IMG/VR virus record: IMGVR_UViG_3300031951_000017
Location: 99,929-163,928 of that record
Length of the DNA: 64,000 nucleotides
Direction: 5' to 3' (one strand)
DNA from: a virus
The translations under genes were made by a program, and so were the position numbers. A model generated the notes under the pieces. The model searched no databases, was not told the DNA's origin, and saw only the letters and a list, made by a program, of their open reading frames with translations. Shown here one piece after another: positions 1 through 8,844 of this stretch; within the stretch, counting starts at the first letter, position 1; every line of letters starts with the position of its first letter.

Positions 1-613
1 AACCAGTTGTCAAAGCACCATTGTCCCAAGCAACTAAAGTTGCGTTTTGTGTGATTGCAGTCCACTGACCTTTTGAATAATCAAATAAACCAGCTGGGTC
101 TAAGTTAGGTTCGTTACCTTCATAGAACAAATCATAAAGATTCTTAGTGTAATAATCAGTACCTGCAGTACCATTAGCCATTTGTGGGTAACCTGCATCT
201 GGACTTCCAGGATAGTTACCAGGTGAACCTACTGGTGCATAGTGTTGACCTGATGCAGTAGCAGTTGCTCCAGTGTAACCTTGGATACGTGGTACGAAGT
301 AGAACAATTTACCAATTGGTAAGTTCATAGCTTGTACAGATACGATATCGTTAGCCAACAACTTAGAGAATACACGTCTTACGATTGGGAATACGACAGT
401 TTCAAAAGAACCTGAAGAATCTGTAGAAGACGCTTCGTTAATCAAATGTGACGCTTGGTTTTCATACAATTGTGCAACATTTTCTTTTAGGTGGCCTTTA
501 AGACCTTCTAGGAATCCTAATTTATCCCATTTGTTTATAGTGTCTTCTTTGATAACTTTCAAGTGCTTAAGACCGATGTTACCAACTAATCCACTTTCTA
601 ATAATGCTCCCAT
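1..613 (-). CDS. Major capsid protein, gp23-like (N-terminal 204 residues; rest beyond left edge)
   Basis: Shell-forming subunit of a T4-like head. The frame is open from the ATG at 613 to the window edge. After a 60-residue leader comes a segment with PIVRRVFSKLLAND and VSVQAMNLPIGKLFYF, the conserved gp23 region (family knowledge: T4 has the VQPM.GP counterpart). Residues 57-61 read LINE|A, which fits the T4 prohead-protease rule (I/L)xE, and T4 gp23 is itself cut after a Glu near residue 65. It is the last visible gene of the minus-strand head cluster, directly after the scaffold gene. Codons favour AAC, GGT, ATC, CCA and GTA far more than neighbouring genes, as expected for a highly expressed protein. 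Confidence 0.93.
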   Translation of the reverse strand, partial: MGALLESGLVGNIGLKHLKVIKEDTINKWDKLGFLEGLKGHLKENVAQLYENQASHLINEASSTDSSGSFETVVFPIVRRVFSKLLANDIVSVQAMNLPIGKLFYFVPRIQGYTGATATASGQHYAPVGSPGNYPGSPDAGYPQMANGTAGTDYYTKNLYDLFYEGNEPNLDPAGLFDYSKGQWTAITQNATLVAWDNGALTTG

Positions 614-647
614 TTTTTAATTTGGTTTTTTATTTTTGTGTTTATTT

Positions 648-2231
648 TTATTTTATTAACTTTTGCATGATATCCTTCATTCTCATGAATTGAGGATTCT
701 CATAAGTTTTAGATTCAATCAAATTGATTGCGGAACCTGTTGAAGGTGTCTTATTGATTTTAGTTTCAACTGATTCTTTAACAATTTGACTATCGTTTTT
801 CGATGAAAGTTCATCCTTTATAGTTTTATATAAAGTCTTAGATTCTTTAATTGACTCAGCTCCATCAAAACGTCTCAAAATGTTAATCTTTTCTTGTTTT
901 GTAGTAGTATGTTCAGTGAACAATCTAGTAGCATAAGCCAAGTTAGAATTAAATACCGCAACTTCGTTAAGTTTGTCTCTGAATAAATTCAAAGCTTTAC
1001 GATATTCATCATTCTTAGATTTTAACATTTCAATTTCAGTGTTAACTGATTCAGTTGCTAAATGACGTGGTGCAGTTCTTGGTTTGTTTAAACCATTTCT
1101 ACCCCATTTCTTACCATTACCTAGTGTTCTAGCAGCTTCAGTATGTTCACCTTTTTTCGCTTTTGCTGGTGCTGGTTCATTTTCCTTATTAGGATTTCTC
1201 ATCGGATTACCAGGTTTTCTTTCAGTTTCAGTACCAGGTTTAACTTTTGGTTTTGCAGGTGCTGTTTTAGTTTCACCTTCCTTAAACTCAAATTTTGGAC
1301 CTTTACCCATTCCAACTCCACGAGAACCTTGTTTTTTATCTTCTTTAAATCCTCCTGTAGTTTTCTTGTAATTAAACTTTGGTTTACCGAATCCTTTACC
1401 TTTAGGTTTGAATCCAATACTTTCATTTGTCATTTCTTCATTTTCTTCGTCGTAATCCTCATCTATTTCTTCGTCAATTTCTTCATCCATTTCTTCGTCC
1501 ATTTCTTCGTCCAAAGTAATTTCGTAAATTGTTTCTTCAGATGACATTTCCATGTTGTCCATCTCATCCATTTCATCAATCTCATCAATATAAGACTCTT
1601 GGAATTCGTTATCAAACTCGAATTCGTCATCATCATTATTATTATCTAAATTGTCATTGTCTGACACATTAGATATTGCAGAAAGAAGTTCATCCATTTC
1701 TTCTGGAGTAAACTCTTCAGATTCGAACATTTCTTCGTTTGATTCCATTTCGTTAAGTTTGTTTTTTGGATTTTTAGTAACTGACTCACCCATTTTGATT
1801 AGGTAATTTTTATCAGTGTTATTATCTGATAATGAGATAGTATCGTCACTATTTTTTTTAATAATGATACCATCATCCTCACCCATTTCCATGAATGCTT
1901 TGATAACGTCTGACATAGGGGCATTTGTTAAATCTTTAACAACTTCCTCTTCATCGTCAACTGACAAATCAACATCTGTATCGTCTATATCTGTATCCTC
2001 TACATTATCAATATCAACCTCATCGGTATCCATTGTTGCAGCATCATCAACATCCATAGTGTCAACATCAATTTCTTCGTCGTCTTGTTCCTTTAAGGAT
2101 TCTTTTACTAGTTCATTGATTTCTTCCTTCATTGTTGAAGCAAGTATTCCTTTTGCATTCTCAGCGATTACATCTTCCAAATTTTTCATTTGGAGTACCG
2201 CTTCTTCGACTAATGATTTTTTATCACTCAT
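648..2231 (-). CDS. Prohead core scaffold protein, gp22-like
   Basis: Assembly scaffold of the prohead, normally degraded by the gp21 protease. The 527 residues divide into a very acidic Asp/Glu region (about 50-270, with MDEEMDEEIDEE-type repeats), a Lys/Pro/Ala-rich linker (about 275-395) and a helical C-terminus containing EKINILRRFDGAE and KTLYKTIKDEL, features I associate with scaffold proteins of T4-like phages. Position between the protease and capsid genes matches T4 order. The linker block TAPAKPKVKPGTET is shared almost exactly with the protein at 11954-12799. A late-type motif lies at 2243-2253, just before the start. Gene identity rests mainly on position and composition. Confidence 0.82.
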   Translation of the reverse strand: MSDKKSLVEEAVLQMKNLEDVIAENAKGILASTMKEEINELVKESLKEQDDEEIDVDTMDVDDAATMDTDEVDIDNVEDTDIDDTDVDLSVDDEEEVVKDLTNAPMSDVIKAFMEMGEDDGIIIKKNSDDTISLSDNNTDKNYLIKMGESVTKNPKNKLNEMESNEEMFESEEFTPEEMDELLSAISNVSDNDNLDNNNDDDEFEFDNEFQESYIDEIDEMDEMDNMEMSSEETIYEITLDEEMDEEMDEEIDEEIDEDYDEENEEMTNESIGFKPKGKGFGKPKFNYKKTTGGFKEDKKQGSRGVGMGKGPKFEFKEGETKTAPAKPKVKPGTETERKPGNPMRNPNKENEPAPAKAKKGEHTEAARTLGNGKKWGRNGLNKPRTAPRHLATESVNTEIEMLKSKNDEYRKALNLFRDKLNEVAVFNSNLAYATRLFTEHTTTKQEKINILRRFDGAESIKESKTLYKTIKDELSSKNDSQIVKESVETKINKTPSTGSAINLIESKTYENPQFMRMKDIMQKLIK

Positions 2232-2242
2232 TTTATGTTTTC

Positions 2243-2253
2243 TTTATAAATAT
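2243..2253 (-). promoter_or_regulatory. Late-type promoter motif
   Basis: Gene-sense ATATTTATAAA, about 12 bases before the scaffold start. Member of the recurrent TATTTAT(A) set (see findings). Confidence 0.5.
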
Positions 2254-2316
2254 GTTATTTTTTATAAAAAATTAATTTTTGATTAATTCTAGATAATAAA
2301 TATGTTATAAAATAAA

Positions 2317-2340
2317 AAAAGGAGGTAAAAACCTCCTTTT
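2317..2340. terminator. Bidirectional hairpin terminator
   Basis: A perfect 10-bp stem (AAAAGGAGGT / ACCTCCTTTT) with loop AAAA. It ends the transcript of the DUF4494-like gene before the scaffold promoter. Confidence 0.8.
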
Positions 2341-2364
2341 GAAAACATTAAATACGATTATAAT

Positions 2365-2580
2365 TTATTCGAAAATCTCATCGATTTTACTTTCAGCAAC
2401 TGAAGTAATTCTCCAATCATAACTAAAGGATTCATACGCTTTAGTAACTTTTGCCTCCACGTCTGTTACATTATAACCCTTTACGAGTTTTTCTTCTCTT
2501 ACCTTTTTAATTTTTCCTGAGTTTTCATCTGGCAAATCATACTGAATTTTTGCCACAAAATATTTTTCGTCCATTTCCAT
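2365..2580 (-). CDS. Small DUF4494-like protein
   Basis: 71 residues: KYFVAKIQYDLPDE, then KKVREEKLVKGYNVTDVEAKVTKAYE and a C-terminal WRITSVAESKIDEIFE. The pattern of a short beta-hairpin, a VxGxxVTDVEA segment and a terminal xIxEIF resembles the DUF4494 family of Bacteroidota and their phages (from memory, not searched). Function unknown. It sits between the scaffold and protease genes and is followed by a strong hairpin. A second ATG at 2574 is possible as start. Confidence 0.6.
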   Translation of the reverse strand: MEMDEKYFVAKIQYDLPDENSGKIKKVREEKLVKGYNVTDVEAKVTKAYESFSYDWRITSVAESKIDEIFE

Positions 2581-2614
2581 AATTTATTTTTTTAAAAATA
2601 TACGACAATTAAAA

Positions 2615-3352
2615 TTACCTATCAAGGTATGCGGAAAGTTTTTTCATTAAATCTAAAGATTTATTTGCAGAATCTTCACCACCTGTTAGAGTTCTAGATG
2701 CTTTCATTTTGTTTTCCTCATCTAAATTCTCCTCAAAATTATTTCTATCCTCAGGATTTGAGAATAAATAAGCCCCGGGTGTTGATGGGGAGGATACTAG
2801 GTCAAAACATATTAATTCAAAATCATCTTGTACTTCATTTTGTTCTCCGACCTTTTTTAATGACCCTACACCACGAGAAGAAATACCAAGGGTTACACCT
2901 TGTCTTAAATAATTTGCGGCTAAATCTCCTTTAGTTGAACAGATACCTCTTTCATGAAAACCTGGTGAGGTTAACAATCTTAATTTACCCATTAAAATCT
3001 TACCATCCCACCACACATCTGTTATGATGTGTGCAACTCTATCTAAATCTATTAATGATGATTCAGGGTGATTCAACTCAGAAAGTGAAACACCCTTAGC
3101 AATCATTTTTTTATAGTTCTCAGCTTCTCTTTTAAGAATTTTTTCAGGGTAAACCCTTCCGTTTCTATTTGGAGTATTATATTTCTGTAGTACTGCGTAA
3201 AACTCAAATGGTTTAGAGTAATCTAAAAAATTTTTATTTTCTTTTATTATCTCAGCATTTCCATTTTCTCTAGGGTTGATGTATCCTGCGTCGTATTCAA
3301 TTAGGATACCTTTTCCAGAATCAGTAGGTCCTAATATTTTTAAATTATTCAT
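2615..3352 (-). CDS. Prohead protease, gp21-like
   Basis: Serine protease inside the prohead that cuts scaffold, capsid protein and internal proteins. The 245 residues contain SELNHPES (His95) and LGISSRGVGSL (Ser158/159), the His and Ser blocks of the T4 prohead protease family; VYPEKIL and DRVAHIITDVWWDGK are further family-like blocks. It lies in T4 order between portal-side genes and the scaffold gene. Late-type motif at 3366-3377. Its expected specificity, (I/L)xE, matters for the leader peptides discussed in the findings. Confidence 0.9.
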   Translation of the reverse strand: MNNLKILGPTDSGKGILIEYDAGYINPRENGNAEIIKENKNFLDYSKPFEFYAVLQKYNTPNRNGRVYPEKILKREAENYKKMIAKGVSLSELNHPESSLIDLDRVAHIITDVWWDGKILMGKLRLLTSPGFHERGICSTKGDLAANYLRQGVTLGISSRGVGSLKKVGEQNEVQDDFELICFDLVSSPSTPGAYLFSNPEDRNNFEENLDEENKMKASRTLTGGEDSANKSLDLMKKLSAYLDR

Positions 3353-3365
3353 CTTATATTTTTTA

Positions 3366-3377
3366 TTATAAATATAT
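3366..3377 (-). promoter_or_regulatory. Late-type promoter motif
   Basis: Gene-sense ATATATTTATAA, 14 bases before the protease start. Confidence 0.5.
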
Positions 3378-3829
3378 TAATTACGAATAACTTCAAAGTC
3401 CTCTTTTTTAGAAATAGAAAAATTGAAATGTTTATTGTTTTTTAGACAATATTTTATAACTGAATCAGTAATCTTTTTCATATGATTTTTTAATTCTAAA
3501 CATTTAAAATCATAGTGTTTAGTTGTGTAAAATACACATTCTAGATTCATAAAAGACTTTTTACCAAACATCACCCCACTAGACCTCAAATCCATATCAC
3601 ATATAAAATTTGATTCAAATAAATTTCTATCAATTAAATCACCTATTGTTAATTTAATTGTTCTAGTAAGATGATTAATTATTTTTTCAGCGTTTTCTAT
3701 GAAATCTTTTGGTTCTACCCAAGATTGAATGTTTAGATATACTGATTTAAGATTTTTAAAATCTACTGTTCCGTAACTTACTTTAAATGACTTATAACCT
3801 GTAAGTTTAATACTTTTTCCTTTTTTCAT
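3377..3829 (-). CDS. Uncharacterised protein in head cluster
   Basis: 150 residues, Lys-rich, starting MKKGKSIKLTGYKSFKVSY; no catalytic motif seen. It occupies the T4 position of the small prohead-core genes 67/68 (between portal and protease), so a core or assembly role is possible by position only. No late motif just upstream; an imperfect host-type element (TATATTTTG) lies about 35 bases before the start. Confidence 0.6.
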   Translation of the reverse strand: MKKGKSIKLTGYKSFKVSYGTVDFKNLKSVYLNIQSWVEPKDFIENAEKIINHLTRTIKLTIGDLIDRNLFESNFICDMDLRSSGVMFGKKSFMNLECVFYTTKHYDFKCLELKNHMKKITDSVIKYCLKNNKHFNFSISKKEDFEVIRN

Positions 3830-3895
3830 TAACCATTTTAATACTTGTTTATTTGTATCAAAATATAGTTAACAATTATAAAAAAAACAAAAATT

Positions 3896-4600
3896 TTAAA
3901 GATTATTAAATAATTGACGCAATTTCATTAAATTAATCTGATTTTTTGGTTCAGTTTTAATTCTCTCAATTGTCTCAGTTATTTTTTCTTTAGTTGGTGT
4001 GTCTGAAATAGAGACCAATTCGTCTAATTTTTCAATAGTCATTTCAGATAATAAATCGTATTTAGATACTATTTCAGATTCAGTTAGTGTCAAATACTTA
4101 TTTAAAGTTTTTAGTTCATTTTCAGATAAATCTGACAAATACTCCTTAGTAGTGTTTTCGGCTATCTCATAAACTTTATTTAAAGGTATACTAGGTGTGT
4201 CAGTTTTTTTATCCTTTAAAATAATTTTTTTAGTTATTGTTTTTTTTGCCTCTAAAATTTTCTCAATATCCAAATCCTCATTAAAAATATTATCTATAAT
4301 CTCATATGTGTTAGACTCAGTGGGAATTTCCTTTACCCAACTCTCAAGTTGTAAAATTTTTTTGGAGTTAAAATTTAATTTCTCAAATTGTCTGATACAC
4401 TCATTAATGAATAAATCTGCATCGTTTGGATTTAGTCCTCTTTTTCTATCCATAATATCGTAAAGATAAAATGCTTTTGCAATATTTTTATCCTCTAAAA
4501 CTAAAGACTTAAAAGTTTTAATCTTGTCTTTAAAGGTGTTATCAGACATAGATTCAACTAGAATCTTCTCAACTTTTGATTTTATTAGACCTATTTTCAT
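3896..4600 (-). CDS. Uncharacterised leader-bearing head-cluster protein
   Basis: 234 residues, highly helical and charged (Lys, Glu, Thr). The N-terminus LIKSKVEKILVE|S resembles the recurrent amphipathic leader and ends in an LxE site, so it may be a prohead core protein processed by the gp21-like protease; its position matches T4 genes 67/68. A clean late-type motif at 4608-4620 stands 8 bases before the ATG. No homologue recognised. Confidence 0.6.
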   Translation of the reverse strand: MKIGLIKSKVEKILVESMSDNTFKDKIKTFKSLVLEDKNIAKAFYLYDIMDRKRGLNPNDADLFINECIRQFEKLNFNSKKILQLESWVKEIPTESNTYEIIDNIFNEDLDIEKILEAKKTITKKIILKDKKTDTPSIPLNKVYEIAENTTKEYLSDLSENELKTLNKYLTLTESEIVSKYDLLSEMTIEKLDELVSISDTPTKEKITETIERIKTEPKNQINLMKLRQLFNNL

Positions 4601-4607
4601 TTTTTTA

Positions 4608-4620
4608 TTTATAAATATAT
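4608..4620 (-). promoter_or_regulatory. Late-type promoter motif
   Basis: Gene-sense ATATATTTATAAA followed by TAAAAAA and the ATG. It contains both the local consensus TATTTATA and an overlapping T4-style TATAAATA. Confidence 0.55.
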
Positions 4621-4635
4621 CAATTTACGATTAAA

Positions 4636-6990
4636 TTATTGTGGACAAACTCCACCAATACAAGCCCCGTAAAAAGCCACTGCCATATTAGCCGTTAATC
4701 CGCTTATATTACCAACTTTACAATATTTTGGAGTTCCGCTATTTGCCGGAACTACTTCATTTTTGGTATTTCCATTACATTGCGTAAATGTAATAACACC
4801 TGTAGTTTGTCCAGTGTTGACAACTTTAAAACATAAACAATTACTTGTTGGTGTCACGGTTGGTACTGGATTAAAAGATTGTGTAGGTGTTATAGTCCTT
4901 GTTGGTGTTGGAGTACTTGTTCTTGTCGCTGTGGGTGTTGGTGTTAATGCACATTGATTATTTACACATAACCCTAAAGTTTGTTTTATAATTCCTGACA
5001 CATTTGGTACACTACTAGCACAGAAATTAGAAGTTGTGGTATTGGCACCAACTACAATATTAGTGCTTTGATTTGAACAATTGGTATAAGTTACTACTAT
5101 CGCACTTGTTGTTGTATTTTGTAAACGATGACACAAACAATTATATGTTGGTGTTGGTGTACTTGTTCTAGTTGGTGTTGGTGTGCTTGTTCTAGTTGGT
5201 GTTGGACTTCCTGTCCTTGTTGGAGTATTTGTTAAGGTTGGGGTTATTCCAGGTGTTGTAGTTCTAGTTGGGGTATTCGTTAAAGTTGGGGTTGCCGTTC
5301 TAGTTGGGGTCGCTGTTCTAGTTGGAGTTGCCGTTCTAGTTGGAGTTGCCGTTCTAGTCAATGTTGGTGTTGGTGTTGGTGCTGGTGAACAATTTCCGTT
5401 TACACAAGTCCCGACATATAATACTTGGAGTCCTGTAGTAACTACTGGTAGTTGTCTAGCACAGAAATTATTACTAAATGAATTTGGTAATACAAAAGTA
5501 TTAGATGCCCCTCCATTACACCCTAAATAAGAAAAAGTTTTTGTGGTTACGGTATTGTTCCTCACACGATAACAAATACAGACGTTTGTAGGTGTTAAAG
5601 TAGGTGTTCTTGATGGTGTTGAGGTATTTGTTGGTGTTAATCCAAATGTATTTGTCGGGGTTACAGTTCTAGTTAGCGTTGGTGTTGGTGTCGGATATAG
5701 TTGACAAGAATTATTTAAACAAGAGCCCACCGTATTAATTATAATACCTGACATATTTTGTACAGATTTCGCACAAAAATTATTACTTGTAAAATTAGAT
5801 GGTACTATGATTGTTGTTAAAACATTATTACAATTGGTATATGTGACATTTTTTGTTGTTGTTGTCGTATTTTGTAAATTATAACATAAACAACTATTGG
5901 TACTTGTTGGAGTTGCGGTTCTAGTTGGAGTTGCGGTTAATGTTGGTGTAGTTGTTTTTGTCGGTGTAGGTGTAGGTGTCTTAGTTACAGTAGGTGTTGC
6001 ACTTGCGGTTCTAGTTGGAGTAACTGTTTTAGTCGGAGTTACCGTTGGTGTTAAGGTTTTGGTGCTAGTTACCGTTGGTGTTGGGGTTACAAATACAGGA
6101 ATGTCTTTAACTTGTTGGTATCCATATATCATATAACCCTTTAGCTCTATATTACTTTTTGCGGGAGACACCCAATTATCGTAAGCATTTTTAAAATTTA
6201 GATATGCCTGTTCAAATCCAAACTCCTCAAAGTATGAGTGCATATATGAAGTTCCACCATGATAAATTATTATTATTTCAACATTCCTATTTGACCCTGA
6301 TGCCGCATAACCTAATAATTCTAATTCTTCATCAATTGTGGTTAATCCATAATTTGTGGTTGCCGTAAATTGATTGGTTGTTATGTAACAAGTTAACAAA
6401 ATCCTATCTGTTCTATTAACTAAAAACGTGGAAATTTGTGATGGGGTATAAGCCGAAGTCTCATCCCTTATCAGTCCAATATAAGCATCAAAAGTAACAT
6501 TAGTACCTGATGTAACTGCAGACACTTGTAACATTTCATCCCTATATGTTAAAAACGGAACTGTCCCAACATTATCAGGATAATTCCAAAATTCATTCTC
6601 TAAATTAAATACATTAAAAGTTTCTGCCGAACTAGTACAACCCGTATTAAAGAAATAACGTGAATTATTTCCAGTTGTTCCAGTACCAACCAAAGTATTA
6701 CTACTACCCCCAATACCACCAACTTCCAATACTCCCGATTCTCTAACAGAAACGTTATAAGCCCTAACATTTGTACGACCTGAACTACTAGCTAATATGG
6801 GTGTTAAATCATAAAAATATAACGCATTAAAACCAAAATATTCTGTGAATATTTTTAAATTATTTTTTTCTGAACCATTATTAATTATTGTATCATAGTC
6901 ATTTACATATAACCCTTTGAACTGAATCAATGGGGTACTAGATGGTGTTGGTGTTAGGGGTATTGTTCCCGTCGGGAGTGGAGTTGACAT
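4636..6990 (-). CDS. Virion fibre-like protein with Pro/Thr linkers and four Cys modules
   Basis: 784 residues. An N-terminal globular region (about 1-300) is followed by four copies of a 60-70-residue module (starting near 364, 469, 618 and 717). Each has the pattern CxC, Asn-rich stretch, YTNC or similar, FCA or YCK, and a final GxC....C. Modules are joined by long TPTPTRTATPT linkers, as in extended surface proteins. The gene sits between the portal and protease genes, where T4 has no fibre, and starts right after the portal stop. Probably a head- or neck-attached adhesin or decoration; not recognised as any named family. Linker DNA contains 18-base tandem repeats. Confidence 0.75.
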   Translation of the reverse strand: MSTPLPTGTIPLTPTPSSTPLIQFKGLYVNDYDTIINNGSEKNNLKIFTEYFGFNALYFYDLTPILASSSGRTNVRAYNVSVRESGVLEVGGIGGSSNTLVGTGTTGNNSRYFFNTGCTSSAETFNVFNLENEFWNYPDNVGTVPFLTYRDEMLQVSAVTSGTNVTFDAYIGLIRDETSAYTPSQISTFLVNRTDRILLTCYITTNQFTATTNYGLTTIDEELELLGYAASGSNRNVEIIIIYHGGTSYMHSYFEEFGFEQAYLNFKNAYDNWVSPAKSNIELKGYMIYGYQQVKDIPVFVTPTPTVTSTKTLTPTVTPTKTVTPTRTASATPTVTKTPTPTPTKTTTPTLTATPTRTATPTSTNSCLCYNLQNTTTTTKNVTYTNCNNVLTTIIVPSNFTSNNFCAKSVQNMSGIIINTVGSCLNNSCQLYPTPTPTLTRTVTPTNTFGLTPTNTSTPSRTPTLTPTNVCICYRVRNNTVTTKTFSYLGCNGGASNTFVLPNSFSNNFCARQLPVVTTGLQVLYVGTCVNGNCSPAPTPTPTLTRTATPTRTATPTRTATPTRTATPTLTNTPTRTTTPGITPTLTNTPTRTGSPTPTRTSTPTPTRTSTPTPTYNCLCHRLQNTTTSAIVVTYTNCSNQSTNIVVGANTTTSNFCASSVPNVSGIIKQTLGLCVNNQCALTPTPTATRTSTPTPTRTITPTQSFNPVPTVTPTSNCLCFKVVNTGQTTGVITFTQCNGNTKNEVVPANSGTPKYCKVGNISGLTANMAVAFYGACIGGVCPQ
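5278..5376. repeat. 18-base tandem repeats coding TPTRTA
   Basis: About five near-identical 18-base units within the fibre gene, encoding Pro-Thr-rich linkers; length may vary by slippage. Confidence 0.7.
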
Positions 6991-6992
6991 TT

Positions 6993-8807
6993 TTAATCTT
7001 TAAGCAATTTATTTAGTTTATTTTCCATTTCAGTTAACGAGTCACTACTTTTATCAAAATTAAAATAATCATCATCCATTGTTTCTAGTAAGATGTTTAA
7101 TTGTTTTTCCTTTGACTCGGGTGTAATTCCTGCTGGTTCTGCCGCTGGTTCAGGTGTAGGTTCTGCCGCTGGTTCACCTAATCCCCCTCCTAAATCACCA
7201 CTAGGCATTCCGCCTCCTCCAGCTTCACCACCTCCAGCTTCAGGTGTTGTAGTAGTCCCACTTGTTGACCCATACAACTTGTCAATATTATCAAATAATC
7301 CTGTATGTTTTATAACCTCAGCAGTTGCCGCTAACTCACCCGCAACGGCTTTCTCAACACGTTGTTGTTGGATATCAAGTTTAATTTCTTCATCAGAAAA
7401 CCCAAGGATATTTTTTTTAGCCCAAGATACTGAGGTCGGTGCTATACCTTCAATTGGTGTGACCGCATCTTTATACAATACAACTTTTTCTTTCCAAATG
7501 TCAATTTTTAACAAGTCTGCCTGAGAAGATGGGTTGGTTAACATTAAATTAAAATTGTTAAGTTCATCTTCAAACCCTAATAAGAACAAATGGATAATTG
7601 CAATTTTATTTAATTCTGCCAATACACACTTTTGAATTCTATTGATAGTTCTAGCGAAACGAATATCTAGTAATGAAAGGTTTTTACCATCCCCAACCAC
7701 TTCCTCAAACCCTAAAAATGCTTTAGGTACACGAAGTGCAGTAAGTAGTTTCTTTTGGATGTATTCAATATCTGCAATCTCAGATAGGTTTGTAGCTCCG
7801 GGTAATGTGTCAATTGGATTTGGTGCCGCTGGGTCTCTAACAGGAATAAAATAATCTTGGTCAACCGCCATTTGATTAAACCTCATATCCACATTACCCG
7901 TTTTATTATCAACAACTTGAGACCTTTTAAATTTATTGGCAACTCTTTGTACATATGGTTCAATATCTTTGTCATCCATATTACCCACAAATACTTTAAA
8001 TACTCTTCTCTCAGGTGCTCTAGATGTTCTGTAAATTAACATTGCATCTTCAGACAATAATAATTGTTTCCAAATACGTCTCGCTTTTTCTAACATCGAT
8101 GTACCATAAGGAAGTTTTCTATCATCACCTAACAATCTAAAATGTGCAATTTCCCAAGTATTGAATTCCATTTCTTTATTTTTCCAAACAAACTTTAAAC
8201 CATTTGTCTCTACGTCAGCATTATCCAAATTAGATTTTCCCTTCATTCCTCTTTCAATCCTTTCGATTTCAATGTTAGGTAGTTGTGAACACCCAACGAC
8301 ACCCTTTTCAGGGTCTAATCGTAAGTAAACAAAGTTATCACCATACTTACAAACATTTCTTATCCACATAGGTAAGTTAGTATTGACATCCAATGCATTA
8401 TTGAACAAATCAGTTAATACTGATTTAATCCTTTTAGACTCAGAATATATTTGTAACATATGACCATTTTGGTCAGGGGTTGTGGATTCTTCAGCATAAA
8501 TGTCTAAAGATGCCGAAATTTCAGGAGTATATTCCATAGATTCATAATCATAATATGATGCCAATCTAGTGGGTTCAAAATATACTCCTTGAGTATATAA
8601 ATTATTTTCAATTTTAGCCCACTGGTTAGCGAGATAAAATGTTTGTTGTGCTTGTAGTTTTGCTAAATCATATTCACCTTTTGACGTGGTTTTTAGTAAT
8701 TCTTTTTTATCAAATTTGTAGACTGGATAGTCTTGACCTAATAAAGAATTTGGACCGAATGTCTGCGATAATCTTTGCCAAACTGTTAATTTTTGATTAT
8801 TTTCCAT
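6993..8807 (-). CDS. Portal vertex protein, gp20-like
   Basis: Twelve-fold ring for DNA entry and tail attachment. The 604 residues carry portal blocks seen in T4-like phages: PEISASLDIYAEES, KYGDNFVYLRLD, PYGTSMLEKARRIWKQL, EDAMLIYRTSRAPERRVFK, DYFIPVRDP and the C-terminal LTALRVPKAFLGFEE. After about residue 500 there is a Gly/Pro/Glu-rich low-complexity stretch, then an acidic helical tail. The gene lies between terminase and fibre genes. A late motif at 8833-8843 precedes it by 26 bases. Confidence 0.95.
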   Translation of the reverse strand: MENNQKLTVWQRLSQTFGPNSLLGQDYPVYKFDKKELLKTTSKGEYDLAKLQAQQTFYLANQWAKIENNLYTQGVYFEPTRLASYYDYESMEYTPEISASLDIYAEESTTPDQNGHMLQIYSESKRIKSVLTDLFNNALDVNTNLPMWIRNVCKYGDNFVYLRLDPEKGVVGCSQLPNIEIERIERGMKGKSNLDNADVETNGLKFVWKNKEMEFNTWEIAHFRLLGDDRKLPYGTSMLEKARRIWKQLLLSEDAMLIYRTSRAPERRVFKVFVGNMDDKDIEPYVQRVANKFKRSQVVDNKTGNVDMRFNQMAVDQDYFIPVRDPAAPNPIDTLPGATNLSEIADIEYIQKKLLTALRVPKAFLGFEEVVGDGKNLSLLDIRFARTINRIQKCVLAELNKIAIIHLFLLGFEDELNNFNLMLTNPSSQADLLKIDIWKEKVVLYKDAVTPIEGIAPTSVSWAKKNILGFSDEEIKLDIQQQRVEKAVAGELAATAEVIKHTGLFDNIDKLYGSTSGTTTTPEAGGGEAGGGGMPSGDLGGGLGEPAAEPTPEPAAEPAGITPESKEKQLNILLETMDDDYFNFDKSSDSLTEMENKLNKLLKD

Positions 8808-8832
8808 ATTAAAATTTAACCCTATTCATTTT

Positions 8833-8843
8833 TTTATAAATAC
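8833..8843 (-). promoter_or_regulatory. Late-type promoter motif
   Basis: Gene-sense GTATTTATAAA in the gap between terminase and portal genes. Confidence 0.5.
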
Positions 8844-8844
8844 A

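Noticed and set aside
4763-6136. Val/Gly-rich plus-strand frames opposite the fibre gene
   Set aside because: They are antisense shadows of the TPT linkers: repetitive, no promoter, and ending where the linkers end.
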